DNA of 64,000 nt from Candidatus Bacteroides pullicola (GTDB lineage Bacteria; Bacteroidota; Bacteroidia; Bacteroidales; Bacteroidaceae), in NCBI GenBank assembly GCA_019115825.1, contig DXCV01000029.1, positions 20,188 through 84,187 on the forward strand. Reading direction: 5' to 3'. Under the pieces are notes generated by a model that saw only the letters and a program-made list of their open reading frames with translations, had not been told where the DNA came from and made no database searches. Position 1 is the first letter of the stretch, and the number at the start of each line of letters is the position of its first letter. The position numbers and the translations under genes are program-made. Below, piece after piece: positions 10,261 through 19,480 of this stretch.

Positions 10261-11439
10261 ATGAAAGACGAAGCATGGTTGAAAAAAATAAAGGAGCGTT
10301 TGGATGAATATTCCGAACCTGTCCCCTCTTCGGGTTGGGAGCGACTGGAGCGCGAACTTCCCCGACAAAAAACAATCCCTCTCCGCAGATGGATGGCAGC
10401 CATTGCCGCTTTGCTGGTAGGCGCCCTTTCCTTCATCGGAATACGGCTGGCAGACGACCATAGCTCCAACATCCCTGTGCAGCTATCCCTGCAAGCACAA
10501 GCCCCTGCACCGGCAACAACCGCCGATGCACTCCCGCTATACACCTATCCGCACCGGCAATTGCCGCCTGTCGCACAGGTGAGTCCCGTCCAAATCCATA
10601 CGGAGGAGCATCTTGAAACCGCTCAAGAAACTATTATACCCCAAGACACCACCCCATCCCGTCCTCAGAAGAAAGTAAAAAAGGAAACAGAACTGCCCCG
10701 CACCAACCGGGAGTTATTAGCCATGAACAAACAGCCGCGTTCGCATGCCAAAGGATGGTCTATAGGCGTCTTGGTAGGAAACCTTGGCGGAAGCATTGGC
10801 AATCTTTCGCAAAAAGGCGGCCTTTCCCAAGCACAACAAAGCGCTCCGGGCACAGGCTACTCCGACCTGGACTTGACCGCAACCACCAGCGACGTCCTTG
10901 CCATCCCCAAAGAACAAGAAATTATTTTCCAGAATGGATTACCTTTCTTGCAAAACCGCACCCCAAGGATTGTATCCATTGATCACAAACAGCCCATAAG
11001 CGCCGGTTTCTCCATCCGCAAAAATTTGCCCAAAGGCTTCTCCGTGGAAACGGGCTTGGTATATACCTTCCTGGCTTCGGACATCCTCTATGAAGGAGCC
11101 GTGCAAGAAACCAGACAAAAGCTGCATTACATGGGCATTCCGCTTCGTGCAAACTGGAATTTCATCGACAAGGACAAGTTCACCTTCTACGTCTCAGCAG
11201 GAGGCACCGTTGAAAAATGCATCTATGGCAAGATGGGCTCAGAAGATCTGTCCGTCGACCCCGTGCAGCTATCAGTTTTAGCAGGCATTGGCGCACAATA
11301 TAATATAGGAAAGCATTTCGGCATCTATCTGGAGCCAGGCATCTCCTACTTCTTCGATGACGGCTCGGACATACGGACAATCCGGACAGATAATCCCTGC
11401 AACTTCACGCTGCAGGCAGGACTCCGGCTGAGCTACTGA
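10261..11439 (+). CDS. Membrane-spanning anti-sigma-like protein with C-terminal outer-membrane beta-barrel domain
   Basis: Directly downstream of the ECF sigma gene; charged N-terminus, one TM helix (RRWMAAIAALLVGALSFIGIRLA), Pro-rich linker, PorT-type beta-barrel C-terminus ending LQAGLRLSY. Confidence 0.7.
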   Translation: MKDEAWLKKIKERLDEYSEPVPSSGWERLERELPRQKTIPLRRWMAAIAALLVGALSFIGIRLADDHSSNIPVQLSLQAQAPAPATTADALPLYTYPHRQLPPVAQVSPVQIHTEEHLETAQETIIPQDTTPSRPQKKVKKETELPRTNRELLAMNKQPRSHAKGWSIGVLVGNLGGSIGNLSQKGGLSQAQQSAPGTGYSDLDLTATTSDVLAIPKEQEIIFQNGLPFLQNRTPRIVSIDHKQPISAGFSIRKNLPKGFSVETGLVYTFLASDILYEGAVQETRQKLHYMGIPLRANWNFIDKDKFTFYVSAGGTVEKCIYGKMGSEDLSVDPVQLSVLAGIGAQYNIGKHFGIYLEPGISYFFDDGSDIRTIRTDNPCNFTLQAGLRLSY

Positions 11440-11445
11440 ACACGA

Positions 11446-12015
11446 TCAGGGCCTTACCTTGTCCGGATGCTTGGCGATGAAGTCTTTCCAGCCTTTGTAT
11501 CCCTTCTCTACGGCAGGGCGACCCATTTGCAGGAAATGGCAATAGGCGGCCGCCAGACCGTCCGTGGCATCCATGAAAGTAGGCATATCGTCCTTGCTGA
11601 AATGGAGCATACGTTGCAACATATCGGCCACTTGTTCTTTGGATGCCTGCCCATTGCCGGTAATGGCCATTTTTATCTTCAAGGGAGCGTACTCCGTGAT
11701 AGGAATGTCACGACTCAAGGCAACCGCCATAGCCACGCCTTGCGCACGTCCCAACTTCAACATGGATTGCACGTTCTTCCCATAAAAAGGGGCTTCGATG
11801 GCCATTTCATCCGGCAAGTAGCTTTCAATGATGCTCAACACCCGTTCGTGAATATGGCGCAACTTCAGGTAATGATTGGCATACTTCCGCAAATCAATAA
11901 TCCCCATGGCAACCATTTCCGGCTTCGTGCCGGCCACGCGCAGCACGCCATATCCCATGATAGTGGTGCCCGGGTCAATCCCCAGGATTATTTTCTCCCC
12001 AACCGGCTGTATCAC
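11446..12015 (-). CDS. ruvC: Crossover junction endodeoxyribonuclease RuvC
   Basis: [20 protein letters not shown] start at 12015 overlaps the upstream stop (GTGA); the 221-aa ORF is over-extended. Confidence 0.92.
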   Translation of the reverse strand: MIQPVGEKIILGIDPGTTIMGYGVLRVAGTKPEMVAMGIIDLRKYANHYLKLRHIHERVLSIIESYLPDEMAIEAPFYGKNVQSMLKLGRAQGVAMAVALSRDIPITEYAPLKIKMAITGNGQASKEQVADMLQRMLHFSKDDMPTFMDATDGLAAAYCHFLQMGRPAVEKGYKGWKDFIAKHPDKVRP

Positions 12016-12317
12016 ACCAACACCTCCATCAATGTGGGAAATCCCACCACCTTGTCCTTGAATATCCGGTTCATTTCCCCGGCCAGTTTCACCCCCTGTT
12101 CCTGATGCCAATGGTGCAACTGGGTCGAATCTTCCACCTCAAACTGCACCGAGAAGCAACTGCCGGCATCTTCCCGATGACTCAATATGCGCGCAATGCG
12201 GGGTGCATGGAGCCTACCGTCCTTCTCTACTTCGGGCAAATAATACTCTTGCATCCAGATCAGGAAATACTTCTCCTGGCTTTCCTCCACGTGATAAGTC
12301 GTATTAAATATCAGCAT
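12012..12317 (-). CDS. DUF4286-like protein
   Basis: 101 aa; [30 protein letters not shown], 4-nt overlap with ruvC. Confidence 0.75.
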   Translation of the reverse strand: MLIFNTTYHVEESQEKYFLIWMQEYYLPEVEKDGRLHAPRIARILSHREDAGSCFSVQFEVEDSTQLHHWHQEQGVKLAGEMNRIFKDKVVGFPTLMEVLV

Positions 12318-12405
12318 AAACTATTCCTATTTTGAGTGCAAACATAGCAAATATTCCGATAAGAACCTTTTTTCAACCCAAAAATTAAAAAAATCCCTTG
12401 AAAAT

Positions 12406-12436
12406 TTTGCCCGTTCAAAAAAACGCCTTATCTTTG
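12406..12436 (+). promoter_or_regulatory. Bacteroidetes sigma-ABfr promoter for tRNA-Ala
   Basis: TTTG (12406-12409)-N19-TATCTTTG (12429-12436). Confidence 0.85.
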
Positions 12437-12454
12437 CACCGTCAAAAAAAGAAC

Positions 12455-12528
12455 GGGGTATTAGCTCATCTGGCTAGAGCGCGACACTGGCAGTGTCGAG
12501 GTGAGCGGTTCGAGTCCGCTATGCTCCA
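12455..12528 (+). tRNA. tRNA-Ala (anticodon GGC)
   Basis: GGGGTAT acceptor, CGACA-CTGGCAG-TGTCG anticodon arm, GCGGTTCGAGTCCGC T-arm, ATGCTCC-A 3' end. Confidence 0.93.
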
Positions 12529-12533
12529 CATAT

Positions 12534-12572
12534 TAACCGCTGACTATTATTTAGTTAGCGGTTTTCTTTTTT
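12534..12572 (+). terminator. Terminator after tRNA-Ala
   Basis: AACCGCTGAC...GTTAGCGGTT hairpin plus T-rich tract. Confidence 0.75.
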
Positions 12573-12709
12573 AGGACAACACGGACGGGGGCGCCGACAA
12601 CACTGTTAAAACCACAATAAAAATAACAGAGATTTTTTAATCGGAATCATAAAATCATTATCTTTGTAACCACCGTAACAGTTACGACAGTTACTAAAAT
12701 ACTTGTGAT

Positions 12710-14032
12710 ATGAAATTCTATGACAGAGAAAACGAACTGGCAGAATTGAAACGCATTCAGAACCTTTCGTTCACTGATCATTCCCGGCTCACAGTAGTAA
12801 CGGGGAGAAGACGTATTGGCAAAACCAGCTTGGTGATGCGGGCGGTGAAGGATAGCCCCACCGTTTATCTATTCGTCAGCAGAAAGAGCGAGGCTTCCTT
12901 GTGTGCTGAGTATGTTCCGCTCATCGCTCAATCTCTGGATGTATATGTTCCCGAAGACATCAAGTCATTCCGATCACTTTTCCAATACCTGCTTGAGCAA
13001 GCCAAGGTTAAGACTTTCAACTTGGTCATTGACGAGTTCCAAGAGTTTTACAACATCAATCCCTCCGTCTATAGCGACATGCAAAACTTGTGGGATCGTT
13101 ATCGGATGGAAACACACCTGAATCTGATTGTTTCCGGTTCTGTTTATTCCCTGATGCAAAGGATTTTCCGCAGTTCGAAGGAGCCTCTTTTCGGAAGAGC
13201 TGACAACATCATCAAGTTATCGGCTTTCTGCATTGCCACCTTGAAAGAAATCATGCACGATTACAACCCCGACTATACTCCCGATGATCTCTTGGCTCTC
13301 TATTCGTTTACAGGTGGGGTGCCTAAATACGTGGAATTGTTCTGCGATAACCGGATTCTTGATGTGGAAGGAATGATCTCGTTTATGATCCGCGACAATT
13401 CCCCTTTTCTCGATGAAGGCAAATACTTGCTCATAGAAGAATTCGGCAAGAACTACGCCACTTATTTCTCCATCCTCAGTGCCATTTCGGGAGGTATCAA
13501 TACACAATCTTCCATTGAATCGGCTTTAGGAGAAAAGAGTATCGGAGGTCAGCTGAAACGGCTTATGGAAGATTATAATGTAATAACCCGCCGACGTCCC
13601 ATCTTGGCCAAGGAAGGGTCACAAACCATCCGATACGAAATAACGGATAATTTCCTCCGTTTTTGGTTCAACTATTTCGACCGCCACCGTTCCTTGATGG
13701 AAATTAAGAATTATCCCGGATTGCAGCAGATCGTCAAGAGTGATTATCCTACTTATTCAGGGCATTTGCTAGAATTGTATTTTAAACAACAGATGGCGGA
13801 AACATTCCAATATCGTGATATCGGTTCTTGGTGGGAACTGAAGAATGGACAGAATGAAATCGATATTGTAGCCCTGAAACTGGAGAAAAACAAAGCTGTG
13901 GCCATCGAAGTGAAACGACAAAAGAAGAACTTCAAGCCTGAACTATTCCGGCAGAAGGTAGAGCATCTGAAAAAGAAAGTTCTGCCCCAACATGAGATAG
14001 AGATGAAATGCCTCTCACTGGAAGATATGTAA
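12710..14032 (+). CDS. AAA ATPase of the archaeal ATPase/DUF234 type with C-terminal PD-(D/E)XK-like domain
   Basis: Walker A GRRRIGKTSL; VIDEFQEF; C-terminal NEIDIVALKLEKNKAVAIEVKRQ. Confidence 0.85.
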   Translation: MKFYDRENELAELKRIQNLSFTDHSRLTVVTGRRRIGKTSLVMRAVKDSPTVYLFVSRKSEASLCAEYVPLIAQSLDVYVPEDIKSFRSLFQYLLEQAKVKTFNLVIDEFQEFYNINPSVYSDMQNLWDRYRMETHLNLIVSGSVYSLMQRIFRSSKEPLFGRADNIIKLSAFCIATLKEIMHDYNPDYTPDDLLALYSFTGGVPKYVELFCDNRILDVEGMISFMIRDNSPFLDEGKYLLIEEFGKNYATYFSILSAISGGINTQSSIESALGEKSIGGQLKRLMEDYNVITRRRPILAKEGSQTIRYEITDNFLRFWFNYFDRHRSLMEIKNYPGLQQIVKSDYPTYSGHLLELYFKQQMAETFQYRDIGSWWELKNGQNEIDIVALKLEKNKAVAIEVKRQKKNFKPELFRQKVEHLKKKVLPQHEIEMKCLSLEDM

Positions 14033-14146
14033 GAAAAAGAGGACCGCTACACCCGTCATAGGCATAGCGGTCTTGAAGTTATGACAATAAAACGAGCATC
14101 CGGTGAAGCTCTATCCCTCACTCCTCCGATAACGGCTCTTCTTTTT

Positions 14147-17100
14147 TCATTCGCCAATACCCCGTTCAGCCGCTGCCTTGGGATAGGTTTCATTCAAAGA
14201 AGTATCCTCATCCGCTACCGCATCGGGAACTTCCAGGTCACGTCTCTTGATGCCAAACGCCACCACATAGAGATACATGCTCGTAAGGACGTTGATGGCC
14301 GCGTCACATTCCTGCTCGGTAGCTATGGGAGCCTTGTGGGCATTGTCATTCCGCCACTCCCTTACCAGTCCAAGATAGTCGCTGAACTTCCTGTCCGACT
14401 CGCTTTCCGAATACTTCAAGCGTTTCAGGCAAGGCGTTTGGAAAATGCAGTCGGCCAACATCGCTTTCTGACCTTCTTGGCCGGGCTTTGTGCTGACCAT
14501 CTCGGCATGATTCTTTAAGTAATAGACCTTCTTCAAGAATACCTCAAAGCGGCTGACCAGTGTGTTGAAATGCTGCTTCTTGTCCACCAGAGGCACTGCC
14601 GCCGGACTGCAATACAGCCGGTTGAACGCGTTTTGTATCACGTCGTTGGCCCCATCCATATCATCCGTGGTCCGGGCGGCAATAAGATCTACCAGGTCAT
14701 CCGCGATTTGTTCCTTGCCTTTGGGCATCATCTTGTAAACGGCAAACTCACGCTCTATGGTCGGCAGAATCTTCTCCTTGAAACGCTTGGGGTTGAAGAT
14801 GAGCGCATCGCCCTCTGCCCGGTAGTTCTGATACATCAAATCCGCCATTTGCGTCATGATGCTATTGTACAGTTCCTTGTTTTGGAACAGACGGTCAAAC
14901 GCATCGACACTTTCGTCGTAACACTTCTGGGCTGCCTTCTCGAAGATTTCGGGGAAGATGCTTTCGGCAAATTGCTTCGGGTCATTGTTCTGGGCCTGTT
15001 TCGTCAACTTCTTTTTCGTGGCGGTGGTGGTCAGCTTGTCGTAGATGGCTTCCACGATCACCCGGTCGGCTGGCGAGAAGTTGCCTTTGAACATCATATT
15101 CACCTTGTCTATGATGTTGGACAGCAAATCCCGGTTCTCGTCGGGCTTTCCGCCGCCTTTCACGTTCTCGCCTTTGATGCCGCCCTTGCCCTTTTCCAGA
15201 ACAATCTGCTGGGTCTTGCCCTCCTCGATGCGGGAGTTGATGAGCTGGATTTGCTTGGCCAAGTCCACCTTTTCATGAGGAGTCTTCGGCAACAGGCAAT
15301 ACAACAAGTCACAGAAGATATAGGTTTGGTATAAGCCTCGGTCATAGGTCCGTTCCACCTGTGCCATATAAGCATAGAAGCGGACAAAGTTCTTGATGAG
15401 CGAACGCACCTTGAAGCGTGTCTCCTCGTCCAGCTGCTCGAATCTCGACACGACAGGCTTGAACGCATTGCTCAGCTTGGCCAGCCTACTCTTGTCTTTC
15501 TTGGTCTCAGACGCCAGTTTATAGATAGCCTCCTCTTCCGCCGGGCTCCAGAGGTGATACTGCGCCATGTCATTGCGGAAATTGTAGACCCCGTTCACGT
15601 CCACCGGCCGGATAAGCTCCGTGGCCGTGTAGAAAGGCTCGAAGGCTTTCTGGATGGATACCGGGTCGTTCACGAAGTCCAACACATAGGTATCTTCCTT
15701 ATCTTTATGTGCACGGTTCAGCCGGCTCAAGGTCTGCACGGCCTTGACATTCTTCAGCTTCTTGTCCACAAACATGGTGTGCAGCAACGGCTCGTCGAAG
15801 CCGGTCTGATACTTGTCCGCCACCACCAGCATGTTGTACATGTCACTGGCGAAGTAGAGGGGCAAACGCTCCTCGCTGATGTGCAGGTCTTCGTCGCTAT
15901 TCAACTTCGTCTCGGTATACTCGGTGTCGCCATACTTGACCTTGCCGGAGAACGCCACCATCGGATGGACATCTGTATACCCCTTCTCCTCGCAATACTT
16001 CTTGATTTGCAGGAAATAGCGCAGGGCATGGGCACGGCTCGAGGTGACCACCATGGCTTTGGCCTGCCCTTGCATGGCATGCAGGGTGATGGCGCGGAAC
16101 TTCTCCACGATGATTTCCGTCTTCTGGTTGATGACATGCTGGTGGTTGTCGTGATAGGCTTTCACGGCCCGCGTGGCTGGCGTCTCCTCGTAGGTCGGGT
16201 CTTGCTCGATTCGCTTCTCTATCTCGTAGGTCACGCTATACGGGGTATATTGCAACAATACGTCCTTGATAAACCCCTCTTCAATGGCCTGGAGCATGGA
16301 ATAGACATGGAAGGGGCGGTATTTGTCCTCTTCCGGCGTCCTCCCCTTCTCCACCAGCACGCCGAACGTCTGGAGCGTCTTCGGCTTGGGGGTCGCCGTG
16401 AAGGCATAGAACGAGAGGTTGCTGTGCCTCCCCTGGGCCAGCAAGTCTTCCATCATGGCGTCGCGCTCCGCCTCCAGTTGTTCCTCCGTCTTCTCTTCCA
16501 GTTCGGCCATTTCGTGCAAGGCTTCGTCGGTGTCGGCCAAGGCGGTCTTCACCTTTTCCGCGCTCTTGCCGCTCTGGCTGCTGTGTGCCTCGTCCACGAT
16601 GATGGCATAGCGCTTGCCGCTCCGGGAAGTCACCTCCTGATAGATGACCGGGAAGCGGTGCAGCGTGCAGATGACAATCCGGGCCGCCCCCTCGTTGATG
16701 ACATCGCGCAACTTCGTGGACGGGTCTTTGTCCGTGATGGTCTCTATCTGCCCTTCGATGTGGTCGAGCCCCAGGATGGTCGTCTGCAACTGGGCATTCA
16801 GCACCCGGCGGTCGGTGATGACAAACACGGCGTCGAAGATGCTCTTCTGCCTCGCGTCATGCAGCGAAGCCAGCCGATAGGTGAGCCAGGCAATGGAGTT
16901 GGACTTGCCCGAGCCGGCGGAGTGCTGGATCAGGTAGTTCTGCCCGCTGCCTTTCGCTTCGGTGTCGGCCAAGAGCTTCTCCACGACGTCCAACTGATGA
17001 TAGCGGGGGAAGATGATCTTCACGGAGGTTTCCTTCCGCTCCCTGATTTTGCCATGCTTGTCACGCACCAGCTTGATTCTCTCCTCTTCCTGGCGGGAGA

Positions 17101-17884
17101 TGTAACGCTGCAAGATGCTCAGCAGCATGTCGCGCTGAAGCACGCGCCGCCACAGGTAGGAAGTGGCGTAGTCGTCCGGGTCTTCACATTCCGGATTGCC
17201 GGCGCCGCCCACACGGCCCGCACCGCCGCTGCCCTGGTTGAAGGGCATGAAGTAGGTCTTGTCCTTTTTCAGCTCCGTGGCCATGATGGCTTCGTAGAGG
17301 TCCACGCCAAAGTAGGCCAGGATACGGGTGTTGAAGTGGAAAAGCAGTTCCGCGGGGTCACGGTCGTTCTTCCATTGCTCGCGCGAGTTCTCGACATTCT
17401 GCCCGGTAAGCTGGTTCTTCAGCTCCAGGGCCACCACAGGGATGCCGTTCAGGGACAGCACCATGTCTATGGTGTTCCTGTTCTGGGTGGAATAAGCAAA
17501 CTGTCGGGTCACCTGGAGGATGTTCTGCCCGTATTTCAGCATCAGTTCTTCGTTCAGCTCCGAGGCCGGACGGAAATAGCACATCTTCAGCCGGATGCCC
17601 AAGTCGTCGATGCCGTTGCGCAGCACGTAAATCAGCCCGTAGCGCGCGACGTTCTCCTGAAAGACCTGATACAGGCGGCTTTCTGCCTTGTCGCCATACT
17701 TGCGCACATAGCGGTCCCATTGCTTGGGCTGGGTGGTGGCCAGAAACGCCATGAGGGTGGCCAGGTCGATGGCACGCTCCTTGTCGTAGGTCTTCTGATT
17801 ACCCTTCGTATAACCACCGTTCTCTAAAAGCCATCGTTCGATGTCGGCTTCAAAGTTTCTTTCCTGCAAGTCTTGCTCGTTCAT
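14147..17884 (-). CDS. hsdR: Type I restriction endonuclease subunit R
   Basis: 1245 aa; DMVLSLNGIPVVALELKNQLTGQ nuclease motif, HSAGSGKSNSIAWL, IIVDEAHSSQSG. Confidence 0.95.
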   Translation of the reverse strand: MNEQDLQERNFEADIERWLLENGGYTKGNQKTYDKERAIDLATLMAFLATTQPKQWDRYVRKYGDKAESRLYQVFQENVARYGLIYVLRNGIDDLGIRLKMCYFRPASELNEELMLKYGQNILQVTRQFAYSTQNRNTIDMVLSLNGIPVVALELKNQLTGQNVENSREQWKNDRDPAELLFHFNTRILAYFGVDLYEAIMATELKKDKTYFMPFNQGSGGAGRVGGAGNPECEDPDDYATSYLWRRVLQRDMLLSILQRYISRQEEERIKLVRDKHGKIRERKETSVKIIFPRYHQLDVVEKLLADTEAKGSGQNYLIQHSAGSGKSNSIAWLTYRLASLHDARQKSIFDAVFVITDRRVLNAQLQTTILGLDHIEGQIETITDKDPSTKLRDVINEGAARIVICTLHRFPVIYQEVTSRSGKRYAIIVDEAHSSQSGKSAEKVKTALADTDEALHEMAELEEKTEEQLEAERDAMMEDLLAQGRHSNLSFYAFTATPKPKTLQTFGVLVEKGRTPEEDKYRPFHVYSMLQAIEEGFIKDVLLQYTPYSVTYEIEKRIEQDPTYEETPATRAVKAYHDNHQHVINQKTEIIVEKFRAITLHAMQGQAKAMVVTSSRAHALRYFLQIKKYCEEKGYTDVHPMVAFSGKVKYGDTEYTETKLNSDEDLHISEERLPLYFASDMYNMLVVADKYQTGFDEPLLHTMFVDKKLKNVKAVQTLSRLNRAHKDKEDTYVLDFVNDPVSIQKAFEPFYTATELIRPVDVNGVYNFRNDMAQYHLWSPAEEEAIYKLASETKKDKSRLAKLSNAFKPVVSRFEQLDEETRFKVRSLIKNFVRFYAYMAQVERTYDRGLYQTYIFCDLLYCLLPKTPHEKVDLAKQIQLINSRIEEGKTQQIVLEKGKGGIKGENVKGGGKPDENRDLLSNIIDKVNMMFKGNFSPADRVIVEAIYDKLTTTATKKKLTKQAQNNDPKQFAESIFPEIFEKAAQKCYDESVDAFDRLFQNKELYNSIMTQMADLMYQNYRAEGDALIFNPKRFKEKILPTIEREFAVYKMMPKGKEQIADDLVDLIAARTTDDMDGANDVIQNAFNRLYCSPAAVPLVDKKQHFNTLVSRFEVFLKKVYYLKNHAEMVSTKPGQEGQKAMLADCIFQTPCLKRLKYSESESDRKFSDYLGLVREWRNDNAHKAPIATEQECDAAINVLTSMYLYVVAFGIKRRDLEVPDAVADEDTSLNETYPKAAAERGIGE

Positions 17885-17929
17885 ATCTCAATGTAGGTTT
17901 CAAAATTAGTAAAAAGAATATCTGCAAAT

Positions 17930-18150
17930 GGTTCCACCCGTACCGGAACCGAGTTCCACCGGCGTTGGAACTGCGTTACATCCGTACTGTAACGGCGTTA
18001 CATCCGTACTGTAACGGCGTTACACCCGTACTGTAACGATGTCACACCCCGTACTGTGAGGTCGTCACACCCGTACTGTGAGGTCGTCACACCCGTACTG
18101 TGAAAGCCTCACACCCGTACTGTGAAAGCCTCACACCCGTACTGTGAAGC
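17930..18150. repeat. Tandem array of ten ~22-bp hairpin units with compensatory arm changes
   Basis: GGTTCC/GGAACC, AGTTCCA/TGGAACT, 3x CGTTACA/TGTAACG, 5x TCACA/TGTGA around (C)CCGTAC loops. Confidence 0.92.
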
Positions 18151-18208
18151 TATGAGGATATGGGATAAGGGCGATTGCGCATATTCATTGGGTATTAAAT
18201 AGGATGCG

Positions 18209-19468
18209 TTAGTCAATATTTGTTTTACCGGTCACTGCCTCGAAGATAATGCTCTTCTTGTATTCTTTCAACGTCTCTATCTTCTGTCGCTTTATTGAAA
18301 TTAGGGTGTCTATCTCGTGGCATTTCTCTTGGATATATAGCGCAATAGATTCTTGTTCATTAGCAGGTGGATATATGCAACTAATTGAGAACAAATCATC
18401 TGTGTAAAGTCGGGTTAACCCCGCGCCTACGCCAGTTGATAGTTTCCGAAATTCTGCTATATATTGTGGAGTCTTAAATAAATACTCCAGATACTTCATG
18501 CTACAATTGCCTCTTTTTGAATAAACAGCATAGTCCGGACTTACTAAGCCATCAAATTTAGAAACAGCAAAGACTCCCAAGTGAGCTTTAAGCTTATTGA
18601 AAACCAAATCGCCTTTATATACTAATTTTGCACCCACAAAGGATGAAGCCATATTGGGAACAACATCCATCTCTTTAGTAGGAATCAATCCATATTTCTG
18701 ACTCATAGAAAGGGGCTCTTCTTTTCCTCTTTCCGAACGTTCCTTCCGTTCATTTAATTGCCATTTCACTTTTGTGATAGCCCAACCTTTCGGCACATCC
18801 CCAATCCAATCAATCCCAGATGGTACCAGTTCCGCCTCAGGATTTAATCCTTTGGTGACAGCTTCGGTTATGACGGACTGTTTATAGTCAGTAAGCTGTG
18901 CTATCATTTGCTCTTGCAATTCAACCAAAGAATCTATCTCGGCGCACTTCTTGTCGAGATAGGAGGCGATGGCTTGTTGCTCATCAAGAGAGGGAAGAAT
19001 ACAATTTAGCTTTCTTAACTCAACCCAATTAAGGTTTTGCCGTACTCCATTGCCCATACTATAAAACACTTTTTTTATGTCCGCTGAATGAAGTTGATAA
19101 TGTAGATACTTGGGCAATACGAGGGACATTGCTTCCAATGCTAAATATGCAGAAGTTATTATACCTTTTTGAGTGGAAAGCCCAACCCTAAGGCTTCTTT
19201 GGTCATTCTGCAAGTCAGTTAAACGTAGCACTATATTCCCATCCTCAACTATTTGGTATGTGTCGAAAGAAGCAGGTAAAAGACCATCCGTGGTGTTTAT
19301 ATTCTTATTGACTATTTTACCGTAGCTTAACGAAAGTAGATTTTGATTATGTATGTTTTTGTTTGATATATAGTGTTCTTTTGCCATTTGTGACAAAGAG
19401 CAGACTTTCCAATCCTTCGGAATCCTCCCAATCCACTCAATCCCGCTATCCTTATATTCTCTTGCCAT
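18209..19468 (-). CDS. hsdS: Type I restriction specificity subunit S
   Basis: 419 aa; two TRD halves with repeated SGIxWIGxxPKxW and QQAIASYLDKKCAEIDSLV motifs. Confidence 0.95.
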   Translation of the reverse strand: MAREYKDSGIEWIGRIPKDWKVCSLSQMAKEHYISNKNIHNQNLLSLSYGKIVNKNINTTDGLLPASFDTYQIVEDGNIVLRLTDLQNDQRSLRVGLSTQKGIITSAYLALEAMSLVLPKYLHYQLHSADIKKVFYSMGNGVRQNLNWVELRKLNCILPSLDEQQAIASYLDKKCAEIDSLVELQEQMIAQLTDYKQSVITEAVTKGLNPEAELVPSGIDWIGDVPKGWAITKVKWQLNERKERSERGKEEPLSMSQKYGLIPTKEMDVVPNMASSFVGAKLVYKGDLVFNKLKAHLGVFAVSKFDGLVSPDYAVYSKRGNCSMKYLEYLFKTPQYIAEFRKLSTGVGAGLTRLYTDDLFSISCIYPPANEQESIALYIQEKCHEIDTLISIKRQKIETLKEYKKSIIFEAVTGKTNID

Positions 19469-19480
19469 AGCCGATTCAGA

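Noticed and set aside
15554-17827. 757-aa ORF antisense to hsdR
   Set aside because: No recognisable domains; hsdR motifs on the opposite strand are unambiguous
17930-18150. CRISPR array
   Set aside because: Units are contiguous 22-bp hairpins with no unique spacers, and there are no cas genes in the window
18209-19468. Phase-variable, invertible hsdS
   Set aside because: Only one hsdS, no silent TRD cassettes, no recombinase; the internal repeats are the normal HsdS conserved regions
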